A stretch of DNA of 31,594 nucleotides. Source: Cyclobacteriaceae bacterium. GTDB lineage: Bacteria > Bacteroidota > Bacteroidia > Cytophagales > Cyclobacteriaceae. A program made the translations under genes and the position numbers. The notes below the pieces were generated by a model, which saw nothing but the letters and a program-made list of their open reading frames with translations, did no database searches and was not told where the DNA came from. Numbering within the stretch: the first letter of the stretch is position 1; the number at the start of each line of letters is the position of its first letter. Shown piece by piece: positions 1-7,912 of the stretch. The DNA lies in assembly GCA_021648745.1 (NCBI GenBank), contig JAKISE010000030.1, forward strand, positions 1-31,594, read 5' to 3'.

Positions 1-783
1 TTCTTTTTTAAAATCAAAGAAATATTTATTTAACTTTTCAACAATACGTTTAGCACTGGTTATGTTCGTGTGTTTTAATGATAATTTATATCCATTAACA
101 ATCCCTACAATTAAGTTATCGGTTGATTTACCTGGATTTCGTTTAACTATAAATGGTTTTTTTATTTTTATTACTGTTTTCTTTTTATCAAAAGTTGCAA
201 TATATTTTCTTATTCTACCATCTTTAATTTCAAACGGTGCTACGGGTGCTTTTATTTTTCTTTTACCATTTCCCCAGTTTTCCCCTGTCTTAATTCTATT
301 TATTTGCATTTCGGAAACACCAAAAATCCAAGCTATTTTTCTTAATGGTATTCCTAACTTAATCTGCTTCTTTATATGCTTTATATCTTTACTGTTCAAT
401 TTGCTATTTGCGTATATTTTTTCTGCAACAATCAAATTAGAGTGATGTAAATTTTTCTTATTCCCGTCCCTATAATCAATTGCTTGTTTTTTCTTATTTA
501 GTTTTTTCGAAAGCACTCCAAAAGCAATTGCAACTAATGGAGCTACTGCTACATTATGCAACTTTCCTTCCATATCAGTTAAGCTCGCAAATCCTTGCTG
601 AAGTTTATTATTTTGAATCCTAAAATGGACTTTAATTTCGTTTATAAATACTCTCCCCTCTGTCCTCCAAGACCTTTTTTTGCCTGTTTCAGTTCTGTAT
701 ATTCGTCCTGATTCACTTATATGGTATCTTTCGAAATTTATTACCTCACGGCATTCTTCACTATTGATTATTATTTCACCCAT
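1..783 (-). CDS. NUMOD4/HNH-like DNA-binding protein, C-terminus outside the window
   Basis: An uninterrupted minus-strand frame starts with ATG at 783 and stays open for 261 codons to the window edge, so the 3' end is missing. Residues 18-30 (ERYHISESGRIYR) fit the NUMOD4 pattern YxVSxxGRV. Residues 78-120 resemble the HRLVAxAF...VDHIDGNKxNN segment of HNH_3 homing endonucleases, but the usual DHIDGN reads DYRDGN (103-108), so the first catalytic His looks lost. Residues 131-170 form a helix-turn-helix (LRKIAWIFGVSEMQINRIKTG) of the kind found in phage HNH proteins. The last 90 residues are Lys-rich and unassigned. A -7-like TATCTTTG lies at 826-819 without a clear TTG partner. It is probably a DNA-binding protein of mobile origin, possibly nuclease-dead. 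The plus-strand frame inside it is a shadow. Confidence 0.6.
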   Translation of the reverse strand, partial: MGEIIINSEECREVINFERYHISESGRIYRTETGKKRSWRTEGRVFINEIKVHFRIQNNKLQQGFASLTDMEGKLHNVAVAPLVAIAFGVLSKKLNKKKQAIDYRDGNKKNLHHSNLIVAEKIYANSKLNSKDIKHIKKQIKLGIPLRKIAWIFGVSEMQINRIKTGENWGNGKRKIKAPVAPFEIKDGRIRKYIATFDKKKTVIKIKKPFIVKRNPGKSTDNLIVGIVNGYKLSLKHTNITSAKRIVEKLNKYFFDFKKE

Positions 784-969
784 CCTTATTATTCGGCCTA
801 TTTATTTATTACAATAAACAAAGATAAAAAAAAATAGATTATTGAATTTGCGAACACTCCCCCATATACTACCTAACATGTTAATAACTTGCAAATATTA
901 TCTTTTTGTATTTGAACGCTTCTTTAATTTGGGGAGATAAAATATCTGTTTTTTTAGCGTGCAGTATCG

Positions 970-1515
970 CTACTCTAAATTTTTGCAGAGCTCTAATAGT
1001 TTTATAGTCGTTTTCCAATTTCGCATGGTGGCGGATACCTTAAGCTTTCTTTCTAAGACATTAAGAGTGAGTTTAGATGTTCCAAACCCATCAGGTATAT
1101 GGAAGTAGAGTTCTTTGTTTTCAAAAACTAACTCATCATTTGCAGCCTTGAATTTATTGATTTCTTCTAATGGGATTTTTGCAGGTTTATTTTTTAAAAA
1201 AGTAATTCCCAACCGGTTGATATCACATTCTTCTAGGTTAAATGGAAAACGATCAATAACCGCTTGCCATTCCTTTTGAGTACGCACAATCACGGGCACC
1301 TCAAAGCCATAATTTCCTTTTATATTTTGGTGTATTTTTTCTTCTAGCACCGAGTTTTTTTCAACAGCCGATTGAAACACAATATTGCCACTTTGGATAT
1401 AAGTAGTTAGTTTACTAAAGTCCAAACTTGCAAGGTGCTCCCTTAATTCAGCCATTTTTATAACCTTTTGGCCACTTACATTTATTCCTCTAAGGATGGC
1501 AATATAAGTTTGCAT
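970..1515 (-). CDS. DUF1697 family protein
   Basis: This 181-residue protein opens with MQTYIAILRGINVSGQKVIKM, the hallmark N-terminus of DUF1697 (YxALLRGINVGGxxxxKM). It continues with the family segments LTTYIQSGNIVFQS (about 37-50) and a conserved C-terminal part ending MRNWKTTIKLLELCK. Length matches the family's usual 175-185 residues, so it looks complete. No signal peptide or membrane segment is seen, so it should be cytosolic. The biochemical function of the family is not established. It is followed by a 186-bp spacer before the NUMOD-like gene and preceded by the remnant of an FAD monooxygenase, and shows no functional link to either. Confidence 0.85.
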   Translation of the reverse strand: MQTYIAILRGINVSGQKVIKMAELREHLASLDFSKLTTYIQSGNIVFQSAVEKNSVLEEKIHQNIKGNYGFEVPVIVRTQKEWQAVIDRFPFNLEECDINRLGITFLKNKPAKIPLEEINKFKAANDELVFENKELYFHIPDGFGTSKLTLNVLERKLKVSATMRNWKTTIKLLELCKNLE

Positions 1516-1567
1516 CTTCTATATGGTTTGATTACACAGGTAAGTAAAAATACGACTTTAGCCGAAC

Positions 1568-1990
1568 TTAGATTTTGTTCAACGAATACAAATCATTCAT
1601 TTGTTTTAGTAAGATTTTTTCAGGAGTCAATTTTAGTATTAATTTCAATACAGTTCTTCCAACTGTTGAATGTGCCATTTGTCCAAACATCCAAGAATTT
1701 TTAACTACATAATCTACCTTTTTTCTACGGTTAGCCCCAAAAAGCTCAAATGCTTTTTGGGGAGCATGTTTCGCTAAGAAATGACTTAAAAAATAAGCAT
1801 CTTCAATTCCTTGGCAAGCTCCCTGGCCCATATTGGGTGTAGTGGCATGTGCTGCATCGCCAATTAGGCAAACATTCCCTTTATACCAAGTTGAGAGCCT
1901 TTTTAGGTCACTAATATCGTTTCTTAGGATTTTCTCATTTGGTGTATTTGTTAATATCTTTTAAACAGTCATCGGGTGAATTTATAAGGC
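1568..1990 (-). pseudogene. FAD-dependent monooxygenase remnant (C-terminal part)
   Basis: The minus-strand frame reads NVCLIGDAAHATTPNMGQG followed by ACQGIEDAYFLSHFLAK, the FAD-binding GD motif region near the C-terminus of aromatic-ring/TetX-type flavin monooxygenases, and it ends naturally at SLNKI. Upstream, the frame is open only to about 1946 (TNTPNEKILRNDISDLKRLS). A second frame then carries SPDDCLKDINK (about 1951-1986), which belongs just N-terminal to it in the family. The joint looks like a small deletion with a frameshift. The N-terminal Rossmann GxGxxG part is absent. An ATG at 1831 would give an 87-residue ORF lacking the cofactor fold, so this is called a pseudogene. Confidence 0.7.
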
Positions 1991-2086
1991 TTTACAGATT
2001 CATCCGATAACTTGAGCTGCTGACTTGATTACTCCATATCCACAATCTTAAAACTCCAAAGGAGAAGTCGAAGCTTTAGTGAAGGC

Positions 2087-2986
2087 CTACTCTACTACTT
2101 TCTCTAGCATATCCTCTATCTCACCAGGAGTAGACATAATTTTCGTAAAAGTTCCCATAGTTAAATCTGGGAAAGCAATGGCAATTCTAAAACGACCATG
2201 AAGCATATGTACTTCATCATCCATCACCAAAATTTCATAAGGAAGAAAAGCTGTATGTTTAGGGCTGGTAATATCAATTTTAGGTAAAAATTTTCCTTCG
2301 CCATCTTCACCGTAAAGTGCAATACCGTAAAGTGTTAATTTTTTACCTGGCACTTCATATTTATATACCAATTTGGCATTAGGTACTCCCTTTTTAAGAT
2401 TAGCATCGATTTTTGCAACCGCTTCTTCGTATGACTCAAATTCTTTAAGTTCATTTGTATCATCAAAATACGGCATGCCTATCATATAATGATACTTATG
2501 TAAACCCTCAGCCTCTTCTCCTTTTTTGGAGCCAAATGGAGTGCCCTTATAAGTTCCAGATGCTTTCATAGCAGCATCAAAGGATTTAGCAATTGCATCA
2601 TAATTCGCCTTTACCTTTGAAAAATCTTCTCTAAAATAGGCATTGCCCCAATACACCGGGTTTGTATAGCTAACATTTGTAACACTTTCTTCTCGCGTAA
2701 TGGCAACTCGTAGAGTAGCTGCAAAACCTGTTAGCTCTCCAATTTGTTGAACCGCCTTTGTAAGTTGGTCATGAGTTACAATAATTACCAACCTGTTTTT
2801 ATCAGCTGCAGGCATATATGAGCCGACCACATTTAGTCCTTGCGCAGAAAGTGCGGAAGATACGGTTGTTTTTAGCTCTGAAACTGATTTTGAAGACGTG
2901 GCTCCTAAAATGTAAGGACTAAGCCCTTGCCCATTGACTTGAAATAGAATTCCAAGGGCAAACAGTAGTACAATGATTTTTTTCAT
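2087..2986 (-). CDS. secreted protein of unknown function, possibly DUF302-related
   Basis: This 299-residue protein has a clear signal peptide (MKKIIVLLFALGILFQVNGQ, cleavage near residue 20), so it should be periplasmic or exported. Residues 33-110 (VSELKTTVSSALSAQGLNVV... QIGELTGFAATLRVAI) faintly recall the DUF302 fold, but this is a weak match by eye. The C-terminal third contains HMLHGRFRIAIAFPDLTMGTF, which looks conserved but is not assigned to a named family. No catalytic motif is recognised. The gene is transcribed alone after a 136-bp gap from argH and is unlikely to belong to the arginine operon. Confidence 0.6.
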   Translation of the reverse strand: MKKIIVLLFALGILFQVNGQGLSPYILGATSSKSVSELKTTVSSALSAQGLNVVGSYMPAADKNRLVIIVTHDQLTKAVQQIGELTGFAATLRVAITREESVTNVSYTNPVYWGNAYFREDFSKVKANYDAIAKSFDAAMKASGTYKGTPFGSKKGEEAEGLHKYHYMIGMPYFDDTNELKEFESYEEAVAKIDANLKKGVPNAKLVYKYEVPGKKLTLYGIALYGEDGEGKFLPKIDITSPKHTAFLPYEILVMDDEVHMLHGRFRIAIAFPDLTMGTFTKIMSTPGEIEDMLEKVVE

Positions 2987-3122
2987 GTCTTTGATTGATT
3001 TTAATTATTCACTAAAAATAGCATTTCAAAAAGTGCATAAAAATGATGAATATTTCCTTTTTACTATTTTTTACAATCTATAAAGATATGTTTTTACGAG
3101 AGATAACAAAATTACAAGACAT

Positions 3123-4985
3123 TTATCCCTCCATCGCCTTACGAAACTTCTCTTTTATCTCAAGATTGCACAAATTGCCAATACTACCCTCGTGAGTATG
3201 AACAGGCTTTTTATTGGGCACAAAATTTCCTTCTTCAATTTGCTTTCCAACTTGCTGGTAAGCATCTCTAAAAGGTATTCCATCATTCACCAACTTATTT
3301 ACGGCTTCTACGCTAAACACCAAATCGTACTTTGAGTCGAGGATGACCGATTCATTAACTTCTAAATGAGAAAACATAAAACCTGTGATATCAAGGCAGT
3401 CTTTTAAAGAGGTAATGGCCGGAAACAGCGACTCTTTTAATAGCTGGTAATCACGATGATAGCCTGTGGGAAGGTTATTGGTAATTAAAGTGAGTTCGGT
3501 GGGCAAGGCTTGAATTTTATTACATTTGGCTCGAACAAGTTCCAACACATCAGGATTTTTTTTATGGGGCATAATGCTGGAGCCTGTGGTAAGCTCTTTC
3601 GGGAATGAAATAAAGCCGTGGTTTTCGTTCATATACAAGGTAACGTCCATGGCTAATCGGCTAAGGGTACTGGCCACCGAAGCCATGGCAAAACTTACTG
3701 CTTTTTCTAATTTACCACGACTTAATTGTGCCGCTACGGAATTGAATTTGAGTGTTGCCATTCCTAGCTCTTTGGTGGTTTGTGTTCGGTTAAGAGGAAT
3801 GGAAGAACCATAACCAGCTCCCGAACCTAAAGGGTTTTGATCGGCAACTTTATACGCTGCGTTTAAAAAATGAATATCATCAATAAGCAGTTCGGCATAG
3901 GCACCCAACCAAAGCCCGATAGAAGAAGGCATTGCCACCTGCATATGGGTATAACCAGGAATTAGCACCTCTTTATACTGTTCGCTCAACTCCTGAAGTT
4001 GACTAAATAAGCTTTCAACACCCTGCTTAAATGCCACAATTTCATCTTTGAGGTTGAGGTGTAGAGCAACTAGCACTTGGTCGTTTCGCGAACGGCCAGT
4101 ATGTACTTTTTTGCCGGCATCTCCAAGCTTTTTTGTGAGTTCATACTCAATTTTAGAATGTACATCTTCAAAGGCCTCTTCAATTATAAACGAGCCATCT
4201 TCAACCTGCTGCAATAGAATATTTAGCTCAGTTATTAATTGGCTTCTTTCGGATTTTGAAATGATGCCAATACTGCAAAGCATATTGGTATGTGCTTTTG
4301 AAGCGAGCAAATCGTATTGGGCTATGGCCATATCGAGGGCACGATCGTTACCAACCGTAAACTTTTCTACGGCATTTTCTATGGTGTATCCTTTATTCCA
4401 GAGCAAGGCATCGCCTTGCTTTTGGCTGAGACAAGGTGCCGCTTTATCTTTGCCTTGCTTCCATTTAGATGGGTTAGCTTTTATATAGGCTGCGATATTT
4501 TTATAGGCCTCTTTGTTTGGTATTATTTTATCATTAAAAAGAGGTTGCCATTTAAACTTAGAGTTGATTTTATGCGCATGCTTTGTTACTACAGATTTAA
4601 AAGAGCCTACTATGGAAGAAAGGGTGTTTTCTCCTTGGTTTTGAAACCGCTGTTGTCCTTTTGTTTTGGTATTTTCTTTAGCTAAAGCTATTTTATCATT
4701 TTCTGCATACGGTTTATCAATAGTTATAACCCCATGTATATGATCTGGCATTATTATAAACTCTCCTAATTTTACAAAGGGAAAATGCTGAGGGATTTCA
4801 AGCCAAAAAACATTGGCTATTTCCCCAATAGTGGACAGTTGCATTTTTTTATTGGTTATTTCTCCAAAAAAAGGCACTCTGTTTTTAGTATTAATTGTTA
4901 CAAAATAACTTGCATTCCAACCATAATCCCAGTTCTGCAATCGGGTAGATGATATTTTGTATTTGTTTTTAAATTTATTTTCCAT
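3123..4985 (-). CDS. argH: REP-associated (HUH/Y1) transposase domain fused in frame to argininosuccinate lyase
   Basis: One uninterrupted 620-residue frame carries two proteins. Residues 1-180 are a RAYT/Transposase_17 domain: NWDYGWNASYFVTINTKNR at 18-36, the HUH metal site PDHIHG (H82, H84), and the C-terminal block WQPLFNDKIIPNKEAY... AAYIKANPSKW with Y167 (or Y161) as candidate nucleophile. From LLWNKG (194-199) onward it is a full argininosuccinate lyase of about 427 residues: FTVGNDR, HTGRSRND (295-302), GYTHMQ (344-349) and the fumarase-superfamily signature GSSIMPHKKNPD (468-479). ArgH splits argininosuccinate into arginine and fumarate. ArgH proteins usually begin MKLWNKG; here no Met remains at the junction, so ArgH depends on the transposase start at 4985 or on an internal TTG at 4406. 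It is the last gene of the operon, 57 nt after argE. Confidence 0.93.
   Translation of the reverse strand: MENKFKNKYKISSTRLQNWDYGWNASYFVTINTKNRVPFFGEITNKKMQLSTIGEIANVFWLEIPQHFPFVKLGEFIIMPDHIHGVITIDKPYAENDKIALAKENTKTKGQQRFQNQGENTLSSIVGSFKSVVTKHAHKINSKFKWQPLFNDKIIPNKEAYKNIAAYIKANPSKWKQGKDKAAPCLSQKQGDALLWNKGYTIENAVEKFTVGNDRALDMAIAQYDLLASKAHTNMLCSIGIISKSERSQLITELNILLQQVEDGSFIIEEAFEDVHSKIEYELTKKLGDAGKKVHTGRSRNDQVLVALHLNLKDEIVAFKQGVESLFSQLQELSEQYKEVLIPGYTHMQVAMPSSIGLWLGAYAELLIDDIHFLNAAYKVADQNPLGSGAGYGSSIPLNRTQTTKELGMATLKFNSVAAQLSRGKLEKAVSFAMASVASTLSRLAMDVTLYMNENHGFISFPKELTTGSSIMPHKKNPDVLELVRAKCNKIQALPTELTLITNNLPTGYHRDYQLLKESLFPAITSLKDCLDITGFMFSHLEVNESVILDSKYDLVFSVEAVNKLVNDGIPFRDAYQQVGKQIEEGNFVPNKKPVHTHEGSIGNLCNLEIKEKFRKAMEG
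4402..4420. repeat. perfect REP-like hairpin at the transposase-ArgH junction
   Basis: AGCAAGGC-ATC-GCCTTGCT is a perfect 8-bp inverted repeat with a 3-nt loop. It is translated (residues 189-195) and lies exactly where the transposase part ends and ArgH homology begins. The half-site GCCTTGCTT recurs at 4452-4460, and an imperfect second stem (CAAGG...CCTTG) spans about 4433-4457. Short hairpins next to the RAYT gene are the known substrates of these transposases, so this may be the end mark of the inserted unit. A similar hairpin with a 3-nt loop lies at 31521-31537. Confidence 0.7.
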
Positions 4986-5042
4986 TTGTTAACTATGTTA
5001 AACCACGAACATTTTTTAGATGCCAAATATCAAGTTAAGAAT

Positions 5043-6110
5043 TTATGACATCTCATTCAACTTTTCCAATAACTCAATATATTTTTTAATCCCACCCTCA
5101 ATTTCATCTATATAAATAAATTCATCAGGTGTATGCGAACGAGCCGAATCTCCCGGCCCCAATTTGAGTGAAGGAATGCTTATTAACGATTGATCCGATA
5201 AGGTTGGAGAGCCATAGGTTTGCATTCCCAAGCTAATTCCGGCCTGAATCAGAGGGTGTTCCATTTTAATTGATGATGGATTTAAGCGTAATGACTTTGG
5301 GTTGATGTTTGATTTTATATGCTGCTGAATAATTTCCAGAGTTTGGTCATTTGAATATACATCGGTGGTACGTACATCAACGGTAAAATAGCACCGGTCG
5401 GGAATTACATTATGCTGACTGCCTGCATTTATAATAGTGGTAGTCATTTTTACCGGGCCGAGCGTTTTAGATTGAACAGGAAACTCATACGACTGAATCC
5501 ACTCAATATCTTTTAAGGCTTTATAAATGGCATTTTCACCTTCATTTCTAGCTGCATGACCCGCCTTTCCGTGAGCAGTACATTCTAACACCATCAGTCC
5601 TTTTTCGGCTATGGCCATAGCCATTAAAGTTGGTTCGCCAATTATTGCCACAGAAGGAGTTGGAACCACTTTCATTATTTCCACAATTCCGTTTTTCCCA
5701 GAAATTTCTTCTTCTGCGGTGCAGGCCAGAACAATATTGTAAGCCAGATTTGGCTCCTTATAAAAATACAGAAATGCAGCTATTAAACTTACGAGCGGCC
5801 CTCCTGCATCGTTACTGCCTAACCCAAACAATTTATCATCTTCAATTATTGGTTCGAACGGAGGTTTGGTGTAGCCATTATTTGGCTTAACTGTATCGTG
5901 GTGAGAGTTAAGCATTAACGTCTCTTTATTGGGGTCAAAACATTTATTAACCGCCCACACATTATTTAAGTGCCGCTGTGCTTCTACGCCTTCATTCTTT
6001 AAAAAGCTGAAGAGAATGGTTGCTGTTTTATCTTCTTCTTTGGATAAAGAAGGAGTTGCAATCAATTGCTTTAATAGCTTTATGGATTTATATGTTAATT
6101 CTGTTTTCAT
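5043..6110 (-). CDS. argE: M20 family deacylase, ArgE-type (N-acyl-ornithine/citrulline deacylase)
   Basis: This 355-residue zinc peptidase of family M20 should remove the N-acyl group from acyl-citrulline (or acyl-ornithine), giving the citrulline used by ArgG. Visible metal-site motifs are SHHDTV (H70, D72), GLGSNDAGG with bridging D101, TAEEE (E133/E134, catalytic base and ligand), GEPT, and a C-terminal SHTPDEF His. The middle part (AEKGLMVLECTAHGKAGHAA) is the M20 dimerisation-domain entry. Length is short compared with E. coli ArgE (about 383) and typical of the Bacteroidota/LysK-like group. The substrate cannot be read from the sequence; the neighbouring ArgF' suggests N-succinyl-citrulline. 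A palindromic repeat separates it from argB. Confidence 0.85.
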   Translation of the reverse strand: MKTELTYKSIKLLKQLIATPSLSKEEDKTATILFSFLKNEGVEAQRHLNNVWAVNKCFDPNKETLMLNSHHDTVKPNNGYTKPPFEPIIEDDKLFGLGSNDAGGPLVSLIAAFLYFYKEPNLAYNIVLACTAEEEISGKNGIVEIMKVVPTPSVAIIGEPTLMAMAIAEKGLMVLECTAHGKAGHAARNEGENAIYKALKDIEWIQSYEFPVQSKTLGPVKMTTTIINAGSQHNVIPDRCYFTVDVRTTDVYSNDQTLEIIQQHIKSNINPKSLRLNPSSIKMEHPLIQAGISLGMQTYGSPTLSDQSLISIPSLKLGPGDSARSHTPDEFIYIDEIEGGIKKYIELLEKLNEMS

Positions 6111-6123
6111 TTTTTATGGTTTA

Positions 6124-6186
6124 CGTCATTCTGAAGGAGGAATCCCGATATACTTGATGAGATTCTTCGCTTTGCTCTGAATGACG
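6124..6186. repeat. dispersed palindromic repeat, copy A (argB-argE spacer)
   Basis: The unit starts CGTCATTCTGAAGGAGGAAT and ends GAATGACG, with 8-bp perfect ends and an internal GATTCTTCGC segment. It shares its opening CGTCATTCTGA and the GA(A)TCT..TTC theme with the repeat at 9061-9139, so the two are members of one family. Both sit between arg genes. They would fold in the polycistronic mRNA and could be REP-like elements. Confidence 0.65.
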
Positions 6187-6203
6187 GTTTAATTTTACAC
6201 TAC

Positions 6204-6971
6204 TCATATCACAACCGTTGTATATGAAGATTTTTTATTTACAAGGTGTTCAGCAGAAGTAAGCTTTACCTCCTTTACACCCTTATTAAGTGCATAAAAC
6301 GCATTGCTTAATTTAGGAATCATTCCATCGATAATTATCTTTTTTTTCTGCAATTCAGAAAACTTTACTTCGGTAATAGTTTTAATTACATTGCCAGAAG
6401 CATCTAAAACACCATTCTTTTCGAAGGCAAATATTAACTCAACTTCATATTGATTGCTCATTGCTACAGCAATTTCGGAAGCCATAGTATCGGCATTTGT
6501 ATTAAGCAATTGCCCCTTTCCATTGTGGGTAATGGCCGAAAAAACAGGTGTCAAACCAGCTTCAATTAAGGAAGCAATAAAGGCATGGTTTACTGTTTTT
6601 ACATCGCCAACAAACCCATAGTCAATCGGATTTACAGGCCGTTTTTCACACTGAATTACATTGCCATCTGCACCCGAAAGCCCCAAGGCGTTGCACTCAA
6701 ACCCTTGTAAACCAGCCACAATCGATTTATTGATTAAGCCGGCATATACCATTATAACCACTTCGAGAGCACTGGCATCTGTTATTCTTCGGCCTTCCAC
6801 CATATTGGGTTTAAGCCCAAGTGTTGTTTCCATTTTAGTAGCTTTAGAACCACCTCCGTGTACTAATATTTTGGCTCCTTCCGTTTTTGCAAAAGCTCTC
6901 AAAACGGATGATAATTGTTGCTCATCATCAATTACCTTACCTCCAATTTTAATAATTTGTAATTTCTTCAT
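6204..6971 (-). CDS. argB: N-acyl-glutamate kinase (acetylglutamate kinase family)
   Basis: This 255-residue amino-acid kinase phosphorylates the gamma-carboxyl of N-acyl-glutamate with ATP. Family motifs seen are IIKIGGKVIDD (6-16, phosphate-binding), KILVHGGGSKAT (34-45), GLKPNMVEGRRITD (52-65, substrate-binding Arg) and LGLSGADGN (97-105). The C-terminal part SELQKKKIIIDGMIPKL contains the conserved GMxPK metal/phosphate Lys. Length is standard for the short, N-terminal-extension-free form, which is usually not hexameric and often not arginine-inhibited (family knowledge, not shown here). Its ATG overlaps the argF' stop by 4 nt, indicating translational coupling. Confidence 0.93.
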   Translation of the reverse strand: MKKLQIIKIGGKVIDDEQQLSSVLRAFAKTEGAKILVHGGGSKATKMETTLGLKPNMVEGRRITDASALEVVIMVYAGLINKSIVAGLQGFECNALGLSGADGNVIQCEKRPVNPIDYGFVGDVKTVNHAFIASLIEAGLTPVFSAITHNGKGQLLNTNADTMASEIAVAMSNQYEVELIFAFEKNGVLDASGNVIKTITEVKFSELQKKKIIIDGMIPKLSNAFYALNKGVKEVKLTSAEHLVNKKSSYTTVVI

Positions 6972-7912
6972 CCTTCTAAAATTGATTTTAGCACAGCCTG
7001 TGCCGCATAAGTTCTGTTTTCGGCTTGCTTAATAACTAGCGAATTGCCATTGTCAAGCACCTGATCCGATACTACCATATTTCTACGAACAGGCAAACAG
7101 TGCATAAAAGCTCCTCCATTGGTCAGGCTCATTTTCTCTTCGGTAATAGTCCAGCCAGTATTCTGGCATAAAATTTTGCCGTACTCATTATAAGAAGACC
7201 AATTTTTTGCATATATAAAATCAGCTCCCTCAAATGCTTTGTTCTGGTCGTGCTCAATGGTTAGCCCATTGCTAAACTCTGGTGCTAATTCATATCCTTT
7301 GGGATGAGTAACAACCAGTTCAACAGGTGCTTGTTGCATCCACTGCACAAATGAGTTTGCTACTGCTTGAGGAAGTGCTTTAGGGTGTGGAGCCCAAGTT
7401 AACACCACTTTTGGTTTGTTCACCGTTTTTTGTTCTTCAATGGTCATCCAATCTGTAAGCGATTGTAGCGGATGCAGGGTGGCACTTTCCAGTGAAATAA
7501 TGGGCACCATTGCATTGGCAACAAAGGTGTTGAGAACCCTTTCGCTGTAATCCTCTGCACTATCTGCCAAACCAGAAAAAGTACGAATGCCGATAATATC
7601 GCAATACTGAGAAATTACCGCAGCAGCTTCTTTAATATGCTCGGCAGACTCCCCGTTCATAATCACATTATCTTCAAATTCCAGTTGCCAGCCTTCGGTA
7701 CTCATATTCATTACCATAACTTCCATCCCTAAATTTTGAGCTGCCTTTTGGGTGCTTAATCGGGTACGAAGGCTCGCATTAAAAAAAAGTAAGCCAAGCG
7801 TTTTATTCTTTCCTAATTTAGAATACCCAAAGGGATTAGCCTTTAAATCAAGTGCTTGTTGCACCAAACCCTCGGGTTTTTCTACATCTTTAATTGATAG
7901 AAACTGCTTCAT
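6968..7912 (-). CDS. argF': N-acyl-ornithine carbamoyltransferase, ArgF' (predicted N-succinyl type)
   Basis: This 314-residue protein belongs to the aspartate/ornithine carbamoyltransferase fold but to the ArgF' branch that acts on N-acylated ornithine. Carbamoyl-phosphate motif: FFNASLRTRLSTQKAAQNLG (43-62; the SxRTR loop). HPLQSLTDW (about 145-153) and FMHCLPVRRN (near the C-terminus, HCLPxR) are both present. Position 90 is Ala within NGESAEH, aligned with Pro90 of Bacteroides fragilis succinylornithine transcarbamylase and Glu92 of Xanthomonas acetylornithine transcarbamylase. That residue is reported to set succinyl versus acetyl preference, and a small residue there favours succinyl. 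Substrate assignment is inference. It overlaps argD by 23 nt and argB by 4 nt. Confidence 0.9.
   Translation of the reverse strand: MKQFLSIKDVEKPEGLVQQALDLKANPFGYSKLGKNKTLGLLFFNASLRTRLSTQKAAQNLGMEVMVMNMSTEGWQLEFEDNVIMNGESAEHIKEAAAVISQYCDIIGIRTFSGLADSAEDYSERVLNTFVANAMVPIISLESATLHPLQSLTDWMTIEEQKTVNKPKVVLTWAPHPKALPQAVANSFVQWMQQAPVELVVTHPKGYELAPEFSNGLTIEHDQNKAFEGADFIYAKNWSSYNEYGKILCQNTGWTITEEKMSLTNGGAFMHCLPVRRNMVVSDQVLDNGNSLVIKQAENRTYAAQAVLKSILEG

Noticed and set aside
62..445. 127-codon plus-strand frame at the left edge
   Set aside because: Phe/Ile-rich complement of the Lys/Asn-rich NUMOD-HTH frame, which carries recognisable motifs and is longer.
871..877. GTTAGGT on the minus strand as a cassette border before the NUMOD-like gene
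   Set aside because: It matches the core found at 27346, but no pairing arms or second AAC box were found around it; a 7-bp match is expected by chance.
4048..4685. Two plus-strand frames opposite the transposase-ArgH fusion
   Set aside because: Both are antisense to a continuous frame with two recognised families.
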